From Pyrenula massariospora (lineage: Eukaryota; Ascomycota; Eurotiomycetes; Pyrenulales; Pyrenulaceae), in assembly GCA_021030905.1 (NCBI GenBank), contig JAGFMI010000009.1, positions 620,001 through 684,000 of the forward strand: a DNA stretch of 64,000 nt. The letters run 5' to 3'. Shown here one piece after another: positions 34,353 to 48,256 of the stretch (position 1 is its first letter; every line of letters starts with the position of its first letter). Below the pieces are notes generated by a model, which ran no database searches, was not told the DNA's origin, and saw only the letters and a list, made by a program, of their open reading frames with translations. The position numbers were made by a program, and so were the translations under genes.

Positions 34353-35449
34353 TTTGTAACGACGTGGCCATCGAGCAAATCGGAAACTTGGCAGGTAGTG
34401 GTCCACGTAGTACTACACATACACATTTCGGTGGTTCAATGTAGAATTGCGTCGATACCATTTCTAACCGATCATATCAAGACAAACTCCAATCCAAGAT
34501 AGCCTTCGAAATCATCACAACTTCTGAGGAATTGCAAGTTGACGACCTGGCTAAGACGCTAAAGAAAAACAAAGGTTTCGTTGACACCGCCTCATCCTTC
34601 CATATGAGTTGCGTAGTGTCAGCGAGAGTCCCAGCCTTATTCTTGCTCCCAATAGAGCAATGAGGCGTCTTAAACGACGAACTTACGTATCGTGCTAAAT
34701 GCATGTCACACCAGTGGCGGGTGTAAAGAAATGTTTAGAGCAATTGGAAAATATCCACTCTTTCACCATTTCTGATTGCTTTTTCTCATTAAGGTCAATG
34801 ATGATAGAGATATTGACATATCATCTGTACTGTAGTATCAGATGGAATTCCATTGTGAGTGGCCACAGTGCTGAGAGGCGTTTTGGCGGAGTGTGGGAGC
34901 CTAATCCCCGAGCACTCTATTTCCCAAATGACTCTGGATTAGGATAGGCGTTGGCTTATTACCTGCAGCTTCTTCTGCAGCCGACTTTTGTGTCACAGTC
35001 CAGTCCTTTAAATGTTCCAGTGCCGACCGCTCAACGCGGCTGAGGTCGCAAGGAGGAGTGGCCAGATTATGCAAGATGCGCCGCCGGCGGGTTTTTCCTG
35101 AGCGGGCAACGCCACTTCCGTACACGAAGGGTCGAATGCCGGCACTTTTGAGAACGACCTGAATGTCGTACAGAAGCCTCGCCAGCAAGGCAACGGCGTG
35201 AAGTTGGGGGCCACCCCGAACCTTTTATGTCCAACGAAAACTGTCTTCCTTACGGCAAGAAATAGGCAACTGTAGGTGGGGCGAGCGACAATGAGGCTTT
35301 CAAGCCCAGAACCAAACTTGGATCCATTACTTTTTTCAGCATGGTCTCTTTTCAAGAAGAATTAATCATCTCTCAATTCTTTACTTTCCTTCATTGTGCT
35401 AGTACCAGAGTCTTCCTACGACAACTGTATTGTTGTTGTAGCGGAAGTC
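34353..35449. promoter_or_regulatory. Divergent promoter between regulator and aldo-keto reductase
   Basis: About 1.1 kb with no gene of its own. It must drive the Zn2Cys6 gene leftward and the reductase rightward. A GC-rich near-palindrome 'gcgccgccggcgggt' at about 35079 is a possible zinc-cluster-factor site by its CGG/CCG content. That is inference. Confidence 0.5.
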
Positions 35450-36552
35450 ATGCCGAGAATTCTTGACCGTGAAGTGGGCCCCATAGGCTATGGTTTGCAA
35501 TGGCACACTTTGGGGCCCAGTATCCCAGCAGAAGAGAAAGCCATCGAGTCAATGAAGTTGGCTGCCGACTTAGGATGCTTAGTTTGGAACGGCGCCGAAT
35601 TCTATGGCAAGCCTGACTACAATTCTCTTGTGTTGCTGAACCGCTTCTTCACCAAATATCCAGAATACGCGGATAAAGTGGTCATCAACATCAAAGGAGC
35701 ATTAGAACCTCAGTGGAAACCTAATGGTGAGCCACAGTTTGTCAAGAAGAGCGTGAGCTCGTGTCTGGCACAGTTAGGGGGTAAAGGGAGGATCAACATG
35801 TTCGAGGCTGCTCGCAAGGACCCAGATGTGCCCTTTGAGACTACGTTGAAGGTGCTCAAGGAGCTGGCCGACGAAGGCAAAATCGAAAGCGTTGCGCTTA
35901 GCGAGGTCAACGCCAACACGATTCGAGAAGCCAGCAAGATTGTCAATATCTCTGCCGTCGAGATAGAACTGTCGATATGGTGCACAGAACCACTAACCAA
36001 TGGCATTACGGAAACGTGCGCCGAGCTGAACATTCCCATCCTTGCGTAAGTTGATCGTTTGCTATGTGACATGAAAATGGCAGCTCAAGTGCCTGTAAAG
36101 ATATTGTCCCCTCGGCCGTGGAATGCTCGCTGGGAACTTCCAGTCACCCCACGCCTTGGCAGAGAAAGACTTTCGACGAATCTTCCCACGTTACCAACCC
36201 GGCAATTTCGAGACCAACTTACAGCTCGTCAAAGAAATCCAAGCGCTAGCGCAGGGGATGAAGCGTTCTCCAGCGCAGTTAGCTCTCGGCTGGCTACTGG
36301 GTCTCTCAAATCGACCGGATATGCCCATTATTATCCCCATTCCTGGCGCAAGTAAGTCGAGCGACCACAGCAGAAATTTCACCATGCTCGCTAGCTGACC
36401 ATCTACTAGCGTCTCTACTACACGTCCGCGAAAATGCAGAATCTCAACAGCTGACCGAGGAGGAAATGAAGGCGATAGACAGAATCATAGCGTCGTGCCC
36501 TGTGGCCGGGGAACGCTACCATCCAGATGGCATGAAGTTAACAAACATGTAA
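35450..36552 (+). CDS. Aldo-keto reductase
   Basis: Three exons: 35450-36045, 36101-36351 and 36410-36552, for 329 residues. The second exon starts at 36101 (after TGTAAAG) because this restores 'AYCPLGRGMLAGNF', a conserved AKR strand. The TIM-barrel hallmarks are present: 'WNGAEFYG' with the catalytic Tyr at residue 52, 'VVINIKGAL' with the catalytic Lys, 'SPAQLALGWLLG' and 'IPIPGATS', and the C-terminal cofactor-binding region. The nearest known group by motif is the pyridoxal reductase-like AKRs, which reduce aldehydes or ketones with NADPH in the cytosol. In the cluster it could reduce an aldehyde or keto group of the aromatic product. The family is firm; the substrate is inferred. Confidence 0.88.
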
Positions 36553-37578
36553 CATTAGTAATCTAGAACTTAAGGCGTCAGCATACAAGACATAGCCATA
36601 TTGAAGATCACTTTATCAGACTCTGATCCCAATTAGAAAGTGATTTGAGCTTAGGTTCATTACTTCGTCAAATAGTTACTTTACTACTAGCCGGTTTGGC
36701 TTTATTAGCTTGTCGCAGCCGCAACAAATTTCAACCCACGGGAATTCGTACCATCGATGCATCGGCCCGCAACAGGGCACCCCCCGCTGATCCCTGCGCT
36801 CGGATGGCGATCGTCTTTTCCTAAAGTCACTAATCGTCAGATCAATGGAGGTACTCAGCCTTGCCTGCGGAGAGGGGTAGCCCACCCATCTCAAACCGAC
36901 ATGTTCTTATCAGGAAAAATACGCCGCGCCCAATCAAGGCTAGGGATCAGACGTCATGGCACACCCTCTCACGAGCTGGCCCCCACCCAGGGAGGACATG
37001 AGGTGTGCCATGGATTTTGATACCCGGCCTCGAACCGTGTCGTCCTGATGCAAGAATCGAGATTGGCCACATTCCCAGCCGTGTCACCTTCGATAAAAGG
37101 CCATTACCATTGGTGAGTTAGCAGAGGGTCGTTTCCACTTATTTCGATGCCAAAATCAGATCTCATCAGCGTTGACGTTGGCCAAAACTCCCCCAACGAA
37201 GTGCGGTTTTGAGTCTGGCCTGACCGCAGTATCTGAGATTATAGCTAAGGATACGGCAATTGCAACTGGAAATAAGACAGTGATGTTGCACCTCAGCTAT
37301 ACTGACACAACAACTAGCCTGGTTCACGTCCCGCCCTCGCGCAATACATCTCCATACTGGTTTGGGGGCGAGTTTACCGTGGCGTACAGAAGGTAGGTGA
37401 GCAGGCTGTTGTAGGGGCTATATGCGACTCAGATCATCTCCCTGTCTAGGCCGAGACTTCAGTGCCTACTTGTTGTTTGGGATTTCCTTGGCCGACTGTG
37501 ATTTACGAATGCAAATAAGGTTTTCTTGTCCCACTTTATTACTGAGCCTTATCGTGGAATCCACGACCTCCTAGCATC
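36553..37578. other. Intergenic, promoter of the Rhodopsin-domain gene
   Basis: About 1.0 kb with no supported gene. Nothing repeat-like or RNA-like was recognised. Confidence 0.5.
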
Positions 37579-38921
37579 ATGAGCGTACCATCGAGTGCTA
37601 CCCTTCCCCGGCCCAACAGTGATTCCAGAGGTCCTGGCGTTGTGGCATGTGCCGTAGTGCTCATGGTTGTATCTTCTATTGCTGTCGGGCTACGATTCTG
37701 GTCAAGATTCATCGCAACCACACCAAAACTCTGGTGGGATGATTGGAGCATACTTGCCACTCTGGTAACATCAATCTTCTGCTCTTAACCTGGTGAGGGA
37801 TTAAGTTGTCGTGATAACCCAACTGACAGTGTTTTCAGATCATGTCCCATGCGTATCTAGCGTTCAACATCTACTGGACAACCATTGGCCTGGGACATCA
37901 CTCCTGGATGATTCCAAAGAGCCAAATTGCACCAAATGCTCTTGCAAACCACGTATCAACGGTGCTGTACTTTGCCGATATTACTATGATAAAAATAAGC
38001 GCCTTACTTCTGTACGGGCGCCTCTTTAAAAGCAATCGCAGATTCAAAATTGCGCTCTGGGCTGCCGGAACAATTATTACGATTTGGTGGATCATGGGAA
38101 GTATAATACCATGGACGGCTTGTAATCCAATTCGCAAGGTAATCGACCCATTCATTAAGGGCAAATGCGATGTTCGATTCAACTGGTTCGTGTCATCAGC
38201 ATTCATCAACGCATCTCTGGACTTCGCTGTTCTAGTACTTCCTATGCCGATGGTGTGGAGATTACATATGAAAACTAAGAAGAAAGTTTTCGTCACGTTC
38301 GTTTTCGTCTTAGGCTACTGGTAAGCAAACCTGCGGACTTTTGGGCAAAGTGCTAAGTTCCGTCAATAGCTCTGCATTTATTTCGTTCGCAAGATGCATC
38401 ATAATTGCGAGCAGACCCGGGCTTCTGAGCGCGTCTCCAAGTGCTGATCTTTCTTGTAAGTTTTCCATGGTGTAGATTTTGCGTGTACCCGGATTCAAAT
38501 GATAGATATTTGAAGGTACCAGCTAATTATCAAACCAGGGAAATTAATCCCTCTTCTTTACTTATCCATGCTCGAAGCACCAATCGCCATTCTTGCCTTA
38601 TGTGGTCCCGCCATCAATCAGCTAACGTCGAAATCTGGAAAATTCAAAGGTTTTACAGGCCTCCTGACGTCTAGTTGGCGTTCCTTGTACGGATCCAGCG
38701 GATCATCCAGCTACCGCGAGGCCAAAAATTCGAAGTCGAGTCTACAGAAACCCAGTCATTGGAAGCCTTGGTCGTCAGGCTCAACAAGTAGCACGACAGC
38801 GATAGCGGAACATGGCGAGAAAGAGAAAGGTTACCCACATATACCGGAAATTCCAATGGGCGTTATCAGCGTGGAACAAGACGTGGAAGTTGCTCGCGAG
38901 CATGAACATCATCTTGTCTAA
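37579..38921 (+). CDS. Rhodopsin-domain (SAT5/PTH11-like) integral membrane protein
   Basis: Four exons: 37579-37764, 37839-38320, 38370-38455 and 38539-38921, for 378 residues. Splices restore the frame at 'YWCSAFISFARC' and 'ADLSWKLIPLLYLSMLEAP'. About six to seven membrane helices are visible: 'VVACAVVLMVVSSIAVGLRF', 'LYFADITMIKISALLLYG', 'IALWAAGTIITIWWIMGSII', 'FINASLDFAVLVLPMPMVW', 'VFVTFVFVLGYW' and 'LLYLSMLEAPIAILALCGPA'. The short 'WWDDW' motif after helix 2 is diagnostic of the fungal Rhodopsin-domain family. A Ser-rich cytoplasmic tail follows. Members often sit in secondary-metabolite clusters but their role is unknown; they are not established transporters. Confidence 0.85.
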
Positions 38922-41577
<2,656 letters not shown>

Positions 41578-42167
41578 GGAACGCAGTTGCAATTCATTGT
41601 CAAAGCCCGTTGGGCGAGCCTCCGCCTGTTAAGCCTAGCTCTATCGCAACTCATTTTTTCTGGCCCCCATTCTCAGTCGGCGCTAGCCACAGAGTCTCGT
41701 TGTGAAGCCTTGGCAGTAGGTATAGCGACAGATAGTCGCTGATCAATTCGAAGCGGCTTGCAAAATGTTCCAGTCGTCCTTCAAAAGAGAGACCAAAGGT
41801 CCATGACGTAGATAGAACGTGTTGTTGTACCTGGTGCGTCAAGCACGACGTCGCCGAGATCCACGACTTCGCCTACTTGTGGTAGTCCCTCCGGTTCTGT
41901 TTACGGCTGTGATGTCGTTGGCGTTAATGCCAAGACGCAGCCAAATGACGACATGGAAATCCACCGAAGGCGTCAATGCGCACCGGCGTGTTTCTACCCA
42001 TCGAGTTTTTCAGCTATACGACGATCGAGGGCGGTAGAGAGCACTACTTGCGTAGATGGCTTGCGCCAGTAGAAGTACGGCAGAAGACTAAAGAACAGCT
42101 GCCGATCTTACAGATCAAGACACCGACATTTCCAACGCTACGGACGAACTCATCATCTCAACAGCCA
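41578..42167. other. Convergent intergenic region
   Basis: 590 bases between the 3' ends of the halogenase and amidohydrolase genes. Frames here are short and Arg/Ser-rich without domains. Nothing supported. Confidence 0.5.
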
Positions 42168-43177
42168 TTAGAGATTGCCTAAGCGTGGCCATATCTCCAA
42201 GGCGCCGCCCTTTTGAACCAGACTGGCATCGGCTCTGTCCTCCAATGCTGCTTCAACCTTTTGGCCCTGGATAGCAACCAAGTCATCTCCAACGAATGGG
42301 TAGTCCGTACCGTAAAGGACATGGCCTGGCTGAGCAAAATTAAGCAGCAGCCCGATTGGCTCCTCATATCCTGCCAAAGCAAGGTCAAAGTAGAAATTTT
42401 TAGCCTCATCGATGAACTCAGCTGGCGTCTTTTTCGTTAGGCCAATCTTAGCGCTGAGATGCGCAATTCGATTAACGACATAAGGCAACGTGCCTCCGCC
42501 GTGAGGCAGAATCACACGGCAGGCTGGGTGGGTCCGCATGGTATCTGTCGCAATGAGATGTGCGGCGGTACGGCTCGTCTCGTGGGTCCAGTCCAGAACA
42601 GGAGCCGGGACGGGCTGCGGTTCCTTGATGGATCCGTCACTTCCTTCGAAGCCTGGATGAATAAACACGACGGCGGCATGTCGATCAAGCTCATCCCAGA
42701 CCGCCTGGAAATCGGGATGGCCCAAATACTTTCCACCGTAACTGGTGAACAAATTAACGCCGTTCGCTCCCAAATCTTTTAGGGCATATCGGATCTCCGT
42801 AATGCATGCACTTGCGTCTTCCAGGGATGGCAAAGTCGCGAAGAAGCCGAATTTCGTCGGATACTGCCTGCACAAGGAGGCTACATAGTCATTCATATCA
42901 TGGCAGAAAGTCGCAATTGCGGCTCTGTCCTTGCCAGTGCTAATGGCAGGGACAGCAAGTGAGAGAATTGAGACACTGATGTCGTGACGTGCCATAAACT
43001 CCAAGCTCTGCTCAGGACTCCATGGGGGCAGTCTGAGGCCTTGAGAGAGTGCTGGGCTTTCATTCCAGGCTACTCAACGTCAGAGACTGACAGCCTACCC
43101 GACAGACGACGAGACTCACCTTCTTTCAGTTGTGGAGGGATGATGTGGTGGTGGACGTCAATTTTAGAACCCCCCAT
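42168..43177 (-). CDS. ACMSD-type amidohydrolase, probable aromatic-acid decarboxylase
   Basis: Two exons: 43177-43120 and 43069-42168 (GTGAGT..GTAG), for 319 residues. The start is set by 'MGGSKIDVHHHIIPP', whose H9-x-H11 pair is the first metal site of the family. Further metal or structural motifs are 'FIHPGFEG', 'VILPHGGGTLPY' and 'YGTDYPF' (Asp 275). This is the aminocarboxymuconate-semialdehyde decarboxylase-like group, which includes the 6-methylsalicylate decarboxylase of the patulin pathway (PatG). Such zinc enzymes remove CO2 from aromatic acids. In this cluster it would act on the C-methylated orsellinate-type acid from the PKS. It is divergently transcribed with the FAD-linked oxidoreductase. 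Family firm; substrate inferred. Confidence 0.9.
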
Positions 43178-44023
43178 TCTAACCCAGCTGAATGGCTCAT
43201 TGAGTACAGGTGAAGTGACCTCAATAAAATACTTCCACAGAGCAAGAATCTCTCAAACCCTACTCACATGCAGTACCTCACTTTCATTGGCTAAACACCT
43301 TCTTCGAGCTAATGTAGTGAGGCAATAATCGGCAGTGTATCACTGCATTTCCCTGATTGGAACAGTCCCCGAACGAAGAGCCTGACTGGCAAACAAGAAA
43401 TTTCTTCGGCGGGTTTCCTACTGCACGAAATAGACGACGGATCATGACCGATCGAACCACCATCTCATCTCAAGAGTCCGGGCCCAGAAACCGTCAGCTT
43501 GCGTCTGCAAGCTGATTTGCATGCCTGGTCCTGACGCACGATCCTGGCCAATACAGCCAGATCCTTAGACATTCGCCGATGTCGTCTTGATAATCACGGG
43601 CCGCTTCGTTCGCTTGCAGCTTCGTAATGGCTCAGCTGCATAATAGATGAGCTGTTTGCCTATCGATACGTCTCATATCCTGGAATGGAGATCAACAGGA
43701 AAGAATGTTCAACTAATGCAAGGGTGCCTTATGGCGGCTCGGACGCCTGAGCCACACATTGCACTGGTAATGTATTGATGTAGAACTATCGTTGTATGGA
43801 TGGGTCTCTCAAGGGAGGCTTCTTTGAGCCTTCTTTTGTCGATGACAGATTTGGCCCCATCCAGAGATCGAAATCACTCATAATCAAAATCTTCCCGAAC
43901 AATATAACGTGGCGGAGTTTCATAAAAATCGGCCTTGGCTGAAGGATAAGCTCTGTGAGTGTTATTAGATACACTGCGCAACATATCTGCGGCGCATGTT
44001 CCAACTCAGTCCCAGGAAAGCCA
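43178..44023. promoter_or_regulatory. Divergent promoter between amidohydrolase and FAD-linked oxidoreductase
   Basis: 850 bases with no gene. It contains a perfect inverted repeat with 9-base arms and a 4-base spacer at 43494-43515 ('tcagcttgc gtct gcaagctga') and a CGG-N7-CCG arrangement at 43438-43450. The latter is the kind of inverted CGG site bound by Zn2Cys6 dimers. Binding is inference. Confidence 0.5.
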
Positions 44024-45793
44024 ATGATGGTCAAGCTAAGAAACCTTGCAGAGGCCTTCGCATATGTGCATGCTGCGCTGGCCCTGACAGGCGAACAGAT
44101 TGCAGATGATCTGCGGGCATCTCTGTCATCTGGATCCGGCGTATACCTCCCGTCCGATCCCAGCTATGCAGGGGAAACGACTCCGCGGTGGAACCTATAC
44201 AACGCACCGCAGTATGTGGTAGCTGTCAAGCCGGCGGTTGCCGAAGATGTCCAGAAAATTGTATGTATCGGCTTGTTACATGTGACAAGAAATCCAAGAT
44301 CAATTTTATTTCAATCCTCATATTTATGTTATTCAGGTTCAGTATGTCCGGGAGAAAGACGTGCCATTTCTTACTACCGGCGGTGGGCATGGCATCACGA
44401 CTACGCTTGGCGAGTTGCACAATGGCTTGGAGCTTGACATGGGAAATTTTGACACCGTCGAAGTCAACTCAACTGCCAGTACCATGACAATTGGGGGTTC
44501 TGTGCGCAGCGCAGATGTTGCCGCTGCTTTGCAGGCTGCTGGTAAAGAGATTCGTAGGCCGCCTCCTCTCTTACATGGTCCCCTTATCAATGATCTAACT
44601 CTTACCGTAGCTTTGGGAGAATGTGACTGCATAGGCTTTACAGGAGCGACACTGGGAGGCGGCATCGGTCCCTATTCTGGACTATATGGCGCCATGTCCG
44701 ACTCCGTGTCGTCTATCGAAATGATCACGGGTACTGGTAAACTCTTGACGGTGTCTGCCCATGAGCACTCTGCCCTTTTCTGGGGCATGAAAGGCGCTGG
44801 CTTTAATTACGGCGCTGTTACGTCCTTAACGTACAACGTCTACGACACTACCAACAGTGGTCGTGCCATGAATGCCGACATGATATTTCCCGGACGGCTG
44901 AACGGCTCGGTATGGGCGGTGGCACAGTCTTTCGTTGGTGAACAGCCAAAGAAGCTTAGTATCAGTTTCTCTGTTGGGTACGATGCGGCAGCTGGAGAGG
45001 TCAGTGCTAATCGATCCAAGAGGACTCGACCAAATGTCAAAAAGCTGACTAGGGTTTTTCCTCAAGATTTTCATTGTGGGCGGCTTCATCTACGCCGGCC
45101 CTCAAGAAGAGGGCACGAAAATCATCCAGCCTTTCCTCGATTTGCATCCCACCAACGTGACTATCTCCACCGTGGAATGGCAGAAGCTCCCCAGCACGAC
45201 CCTCTTCGGGGCTACCGCACAGGGCTGCAACGGCGCCCAGATCAACTACGTCCCTTATGCCTTGAACTTGTACGAGATCGACGTCATGAACATGATCGCC
45301 GTGGTGAACTTCATGCTCGATTCCATGAGTGCGACGCCGCAGGTCCAGACCGCGGTTCTGGTGCTCGTGCAGTACGCCCCCTTCGGCTTCCAGAAGTACC
45401 CGGACGCGTCGTCCGCGTATCCAAATCGAGATGTTGTCGTGTACGCGTGAGTCTTCCTGCCATGGCTTCTCCAATTCTTACCGGGCACCCAAATCCCTCA
45501 TTTTGACATACCTCGCTGACGCCATTCATGAACCGAGAAACAGACAGATAGATGGCTTCGCCTTTGACGCCTCCGCCATCCCCGCGCTCAATGACTGGGG
45601 CCGAGAGATGCGGAACCGTCTGCAGCAGGGTAGCGGGAGAAGCGACTCAGCGGTTTACGTGCATTTTGCGAACGGGGACGAAGGGGAGGTGGCGTGGTAT
45701 GGAAAACGAAAGCTGCCAACACTGCGTGCGTTGAAGAAAAAGTGGGATCCGGACAGTCTGTTTTCGTTCTATAATCCGGTGAGTGTTGCTTGA
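44024..45793 (+). CDS. FAD-linked oxidoreductase (berberine bridge enzyme-like)
   Basis: Five exons: 44024-44260, 44337-44553, 44611-45003, 45053-45446 and 45544-45793, for 496 residues. The third intron is the least certain; donor GTGCTA at 45004 is needed to keep the frame with acceptor CTAG at 45049-45052. The start at the ATG pair near 44024 is tentative and there is no clear signal peptide. FAD motifs are 'TTGGGHGITTTLGELHNG' with the flavinylating His at about residue 97, 'GECDCIGFTGATLGGGIGPY' with the second flavin-linking Cys, and the C-terminal 'KKKWDPDSLFSFYNP' BBE motif. Such enzymes oxidise alcohols or couple/cyclise phenolics using covalent FAD and oxygen. PatO of patulin synthesis is a known cluster relative. 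Substrate inferred. Confidence 0.88.
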
Positions 45794-46002
45794 GGTCGGG
45801 TGTCCGTCAGGATATAGCGCGAGCAGGCGTAGTTCTGAGAGCACTGGAATGTGGGTGTGTATATACTGTATAAGTTACTTTCCTCCGGGAATAGCACTGT
45901 GACAGGATGGGGTTATCTTGCATTTCCCTCCCACAATTTGTCATCTACTCTATACTTGATGGATTTGGGTATAAAAAATTAGTCACTGTTGCTTCTATTT
46001 TT
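45794..46002. other. Convergent 3' flanks
   Basis: Short AT-rich gap between the ends of the oxidoreductase and P450 genes. 'ttctatttttttatttttcg' just before 46003 is on the 3' side of the P450 and may carry its poly(A) region. Confidence 0.5.
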
Positions 46003-47800
46003 TTATTTTTCGGCCCGACCAACATTCCTCGGACAGACTGAACGTGGGACAAGTCTAACAGGAAGTGGTTTTGGTTCAAAAACCAGATACGCCTTCTGAT
46101 CCAGCCACTTCAGGTCGCTCTTGTCCTCCGTAATGTCAAAATTCCACACCATCTTCGCGAGAATAATTCGGGCTTGTGCCAGGAACACCCTGCAAGAATC
46201 CCAAAAGATGTCAGTCAGTAACTCTGCTCTCTGCGTATAAGAAGGCATATAATTTCGGAAAGGTGAAGTTTTTCCTAGAACTTACTTTCCGCCAAGACAG
46301 TTCCTGGGACCCGTTGAAAACGGTTTAAATGCGGCTTTAACGTCTTGGTCGAATCGCGGATCGTACCGCAGATCTGTGGGAGGCAGAAAGCGTTCGGGGT
46401 GGAAGGTACGTGGCTCGACCCAAAGGGTACGGCTGTTTTGGATGTTTTGAAGGTTGATTCCAATTACCGACTGAAAAGGTTAGGTGAGGTTGGCCCTTTT
46501 ATCGGCTTATTGGGAGGGAGGGGGAGTAGATAGACTGACATTGCTCGGGATGACTTGTCCGTCTACGATATGGCCTGGTGAGTTGACTACGCGTGGAAGG
46601 CTAATGGGCGTGGGGTGATGGATGCGTAGAGTTTCGTTGATCACGGCCTCCAGATACGGCAGGCCCTGTGTAGACTGTACTGTAATCTGCTCGTCACTCT
46701 CGAACGTCCCTCGAATCTCGTCACAGAGAGTCTTCCATTTCAGCAGGTTATGGAGTAGAAGGTAAGTCCCCGTTGAAAGCGCCACCGTCGTCAATTGGCA
46801 ATTAGCAATAACTACAGCGAGTCCGTGAGTCGTCAGCTCCTTCTTAGTAATGCCTTTTTGGCCGTCGGCACTTATCCTTCCAACGACAGGAGTTATGAAG
46901 TCAGACCGTAATGCCTCCATGTCTCCTTTAGCTAGCCGATGCTCGATTCGATTGGTCGCAAGCTTCCAATTACGTTCTCGGCTTTTTCGCGTCACTCCCA
47001 GCAAGAAGATTCCTAGGATGATGTCCAGCGGGGAGAAGCGGCCCAAGCAGTTCCGGATGGTGCTGAATTTTGCGTGGAAAAAGAAACCCAAGACCCACGA
47101 GTGTTCGTTAGCTTCTTCCAGCCCGTGGAAGGACTCACCGAAGCTAAGATCTGTCACCGTGTCGAGCGCGGTGTAGCCGTAGAATTTCTGAAGATCGATC
47201 ATGCCGTCGACCGTCTTTCCCGCCTCTCGTTGAAGCCGACCTACAAGTTGGTTTGCGTGGTGCTCAATGATAGGAGACTGGCTCCGCAACGCCTTGTCAG
47301 AAAAGCCATTGACTAACGTTTCTCGGATCCGCTTGTGGGTAGAACCTGCAGCTGTGAAAAGAGAATCTGCGCCGTTCAGAGGCGGTGTCTGACTGTAAGG
47401 ATCTTTAGGAAGAATGGGTTTCGACGTGTAGATGTCTGTCCACGCTGTAGGAGATATTGTAGTGATCTCGTCCGGCGCAATTCGTACGAAGGGACCGTAT
47501 TGTTCATGCAAACGACCCAACACCTCCCACAGGTCTCCTTTGATGACATGCCGCGCCCATGGGATTCGCGATGCCGCCCATAGATTCGGCCCGGGGAACT
47601 TTGCTAATGGATGGAAGAAGACAAAATAGATGGCTCTGATAGCGTAATACTGTTGACCAGGTCAGACTGTATCAAACGCTGTAGGTGTCTGCGGCCAGAA
47701 TTCTCACCAGCACATATGTTCCAATACAAAGTCCGAATAATACAAGTTTGTGCTGATCGGGAAATGGTACAGTTCCATTTAGAACAGGAGAACCATCCAT
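46003..47800 (-). CDS. Cytochrome P450 monooxygenase
   Basis: Four exons: 47800-47708, 47649-46540, 46470-46286 and 46189-46003, for 524 residues. Residues about 19-45 (spanning the first splice) form the N-terminal membrane anchor, followed by the Pro-rich hinge 'FPGPNLW'. Later motifs are the K-helix ExxR in 'EAVINETLRIHH', the PERF-type motif 'FHPERFLPP' and the heme-binding loop 'FSTGPRNCLGGK' with Cys 459. The I-helix reads 'VVIANCQLTTVALSTGTY', lacking the usual acidic-Thr pair of A/G-G-x-D/E-T. It is ER-anchored and would use a P450 reductase. It shares a 456-base divergent promoter with the PKS, so co-regulation is likely. In the pathway it most plausibly hydroxylates the methylated aromatic ring or a methyl group. 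Confidence 0.92.
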
Positions 47801-48256
47801 GGCATCTGGAATGGCGTAGATTCGTGTGGGCAGTGATGTCGTGAAGTCCCTATGAGCTTTTCTACGTCCAGATTACTCAACCTCTCGGCATGCCGACGCA
47901 TCACTGATCGTTGCCCTGTCCAGCTTTTCTAAATCGAGATGCGTCTTTCCATGGATCCCCAGGCTTTTGGAGCGCTGCCTGTTAGGATGCCTTTTGAGGA
48001 CAAATCTTCCGGCTGCATCCTTCGTACAAACCACCGGCGCATTATTACTACCACCTATCGGATCGTGAGGCAAGTTCCAAGCCAAGACAGGCACCTCGAG
48101 TCGACGCAGGCGCTTTGTGGCTGGTGGCATCGGGAGCTTTATTAAGTGTGGTGAGTACACACTTGCGAGTACTATATCAGTTACACCTGGGGCACGCACT
48201 ATAAAGAAGACCCTTGCACGCCTTTCCCCTTATATGGCTGCCCTGCGATCGTTGCA
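47801..48256. promoter_or_regulatory. Divergent promoter between P450 and PKS
   Basis: 456 bases. A perfect 12-base palindrome TCGGCATGCCGA lies at 47885-47896. It contains CGG-N4-CCG, a plausible Zn2Cys6 dimer site, and is 85 bases upstream of the P450 start. 'TATAAAG' at 48200-48206 is about 51 bases before the PKS ATG and is a good TATA box candidate. Confidence 0.6.

Noticed and set aside
37172-37396. 74-codon plus-strand frame upstream of the Rhodopsin-domain gene
   Set aside because: No recognisable motif, no link by splicing to the downstream gene, and ordinary intergenic composition.
44361-45506. Continuous 381-codon frame through the middle of the FAD-linked oxidoreductase
   Set aside because: It reads through two introns. 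After 45,003 it is in the wrong frame (Arg-rich), while the other frame carries the conserved BBE-family sequence.
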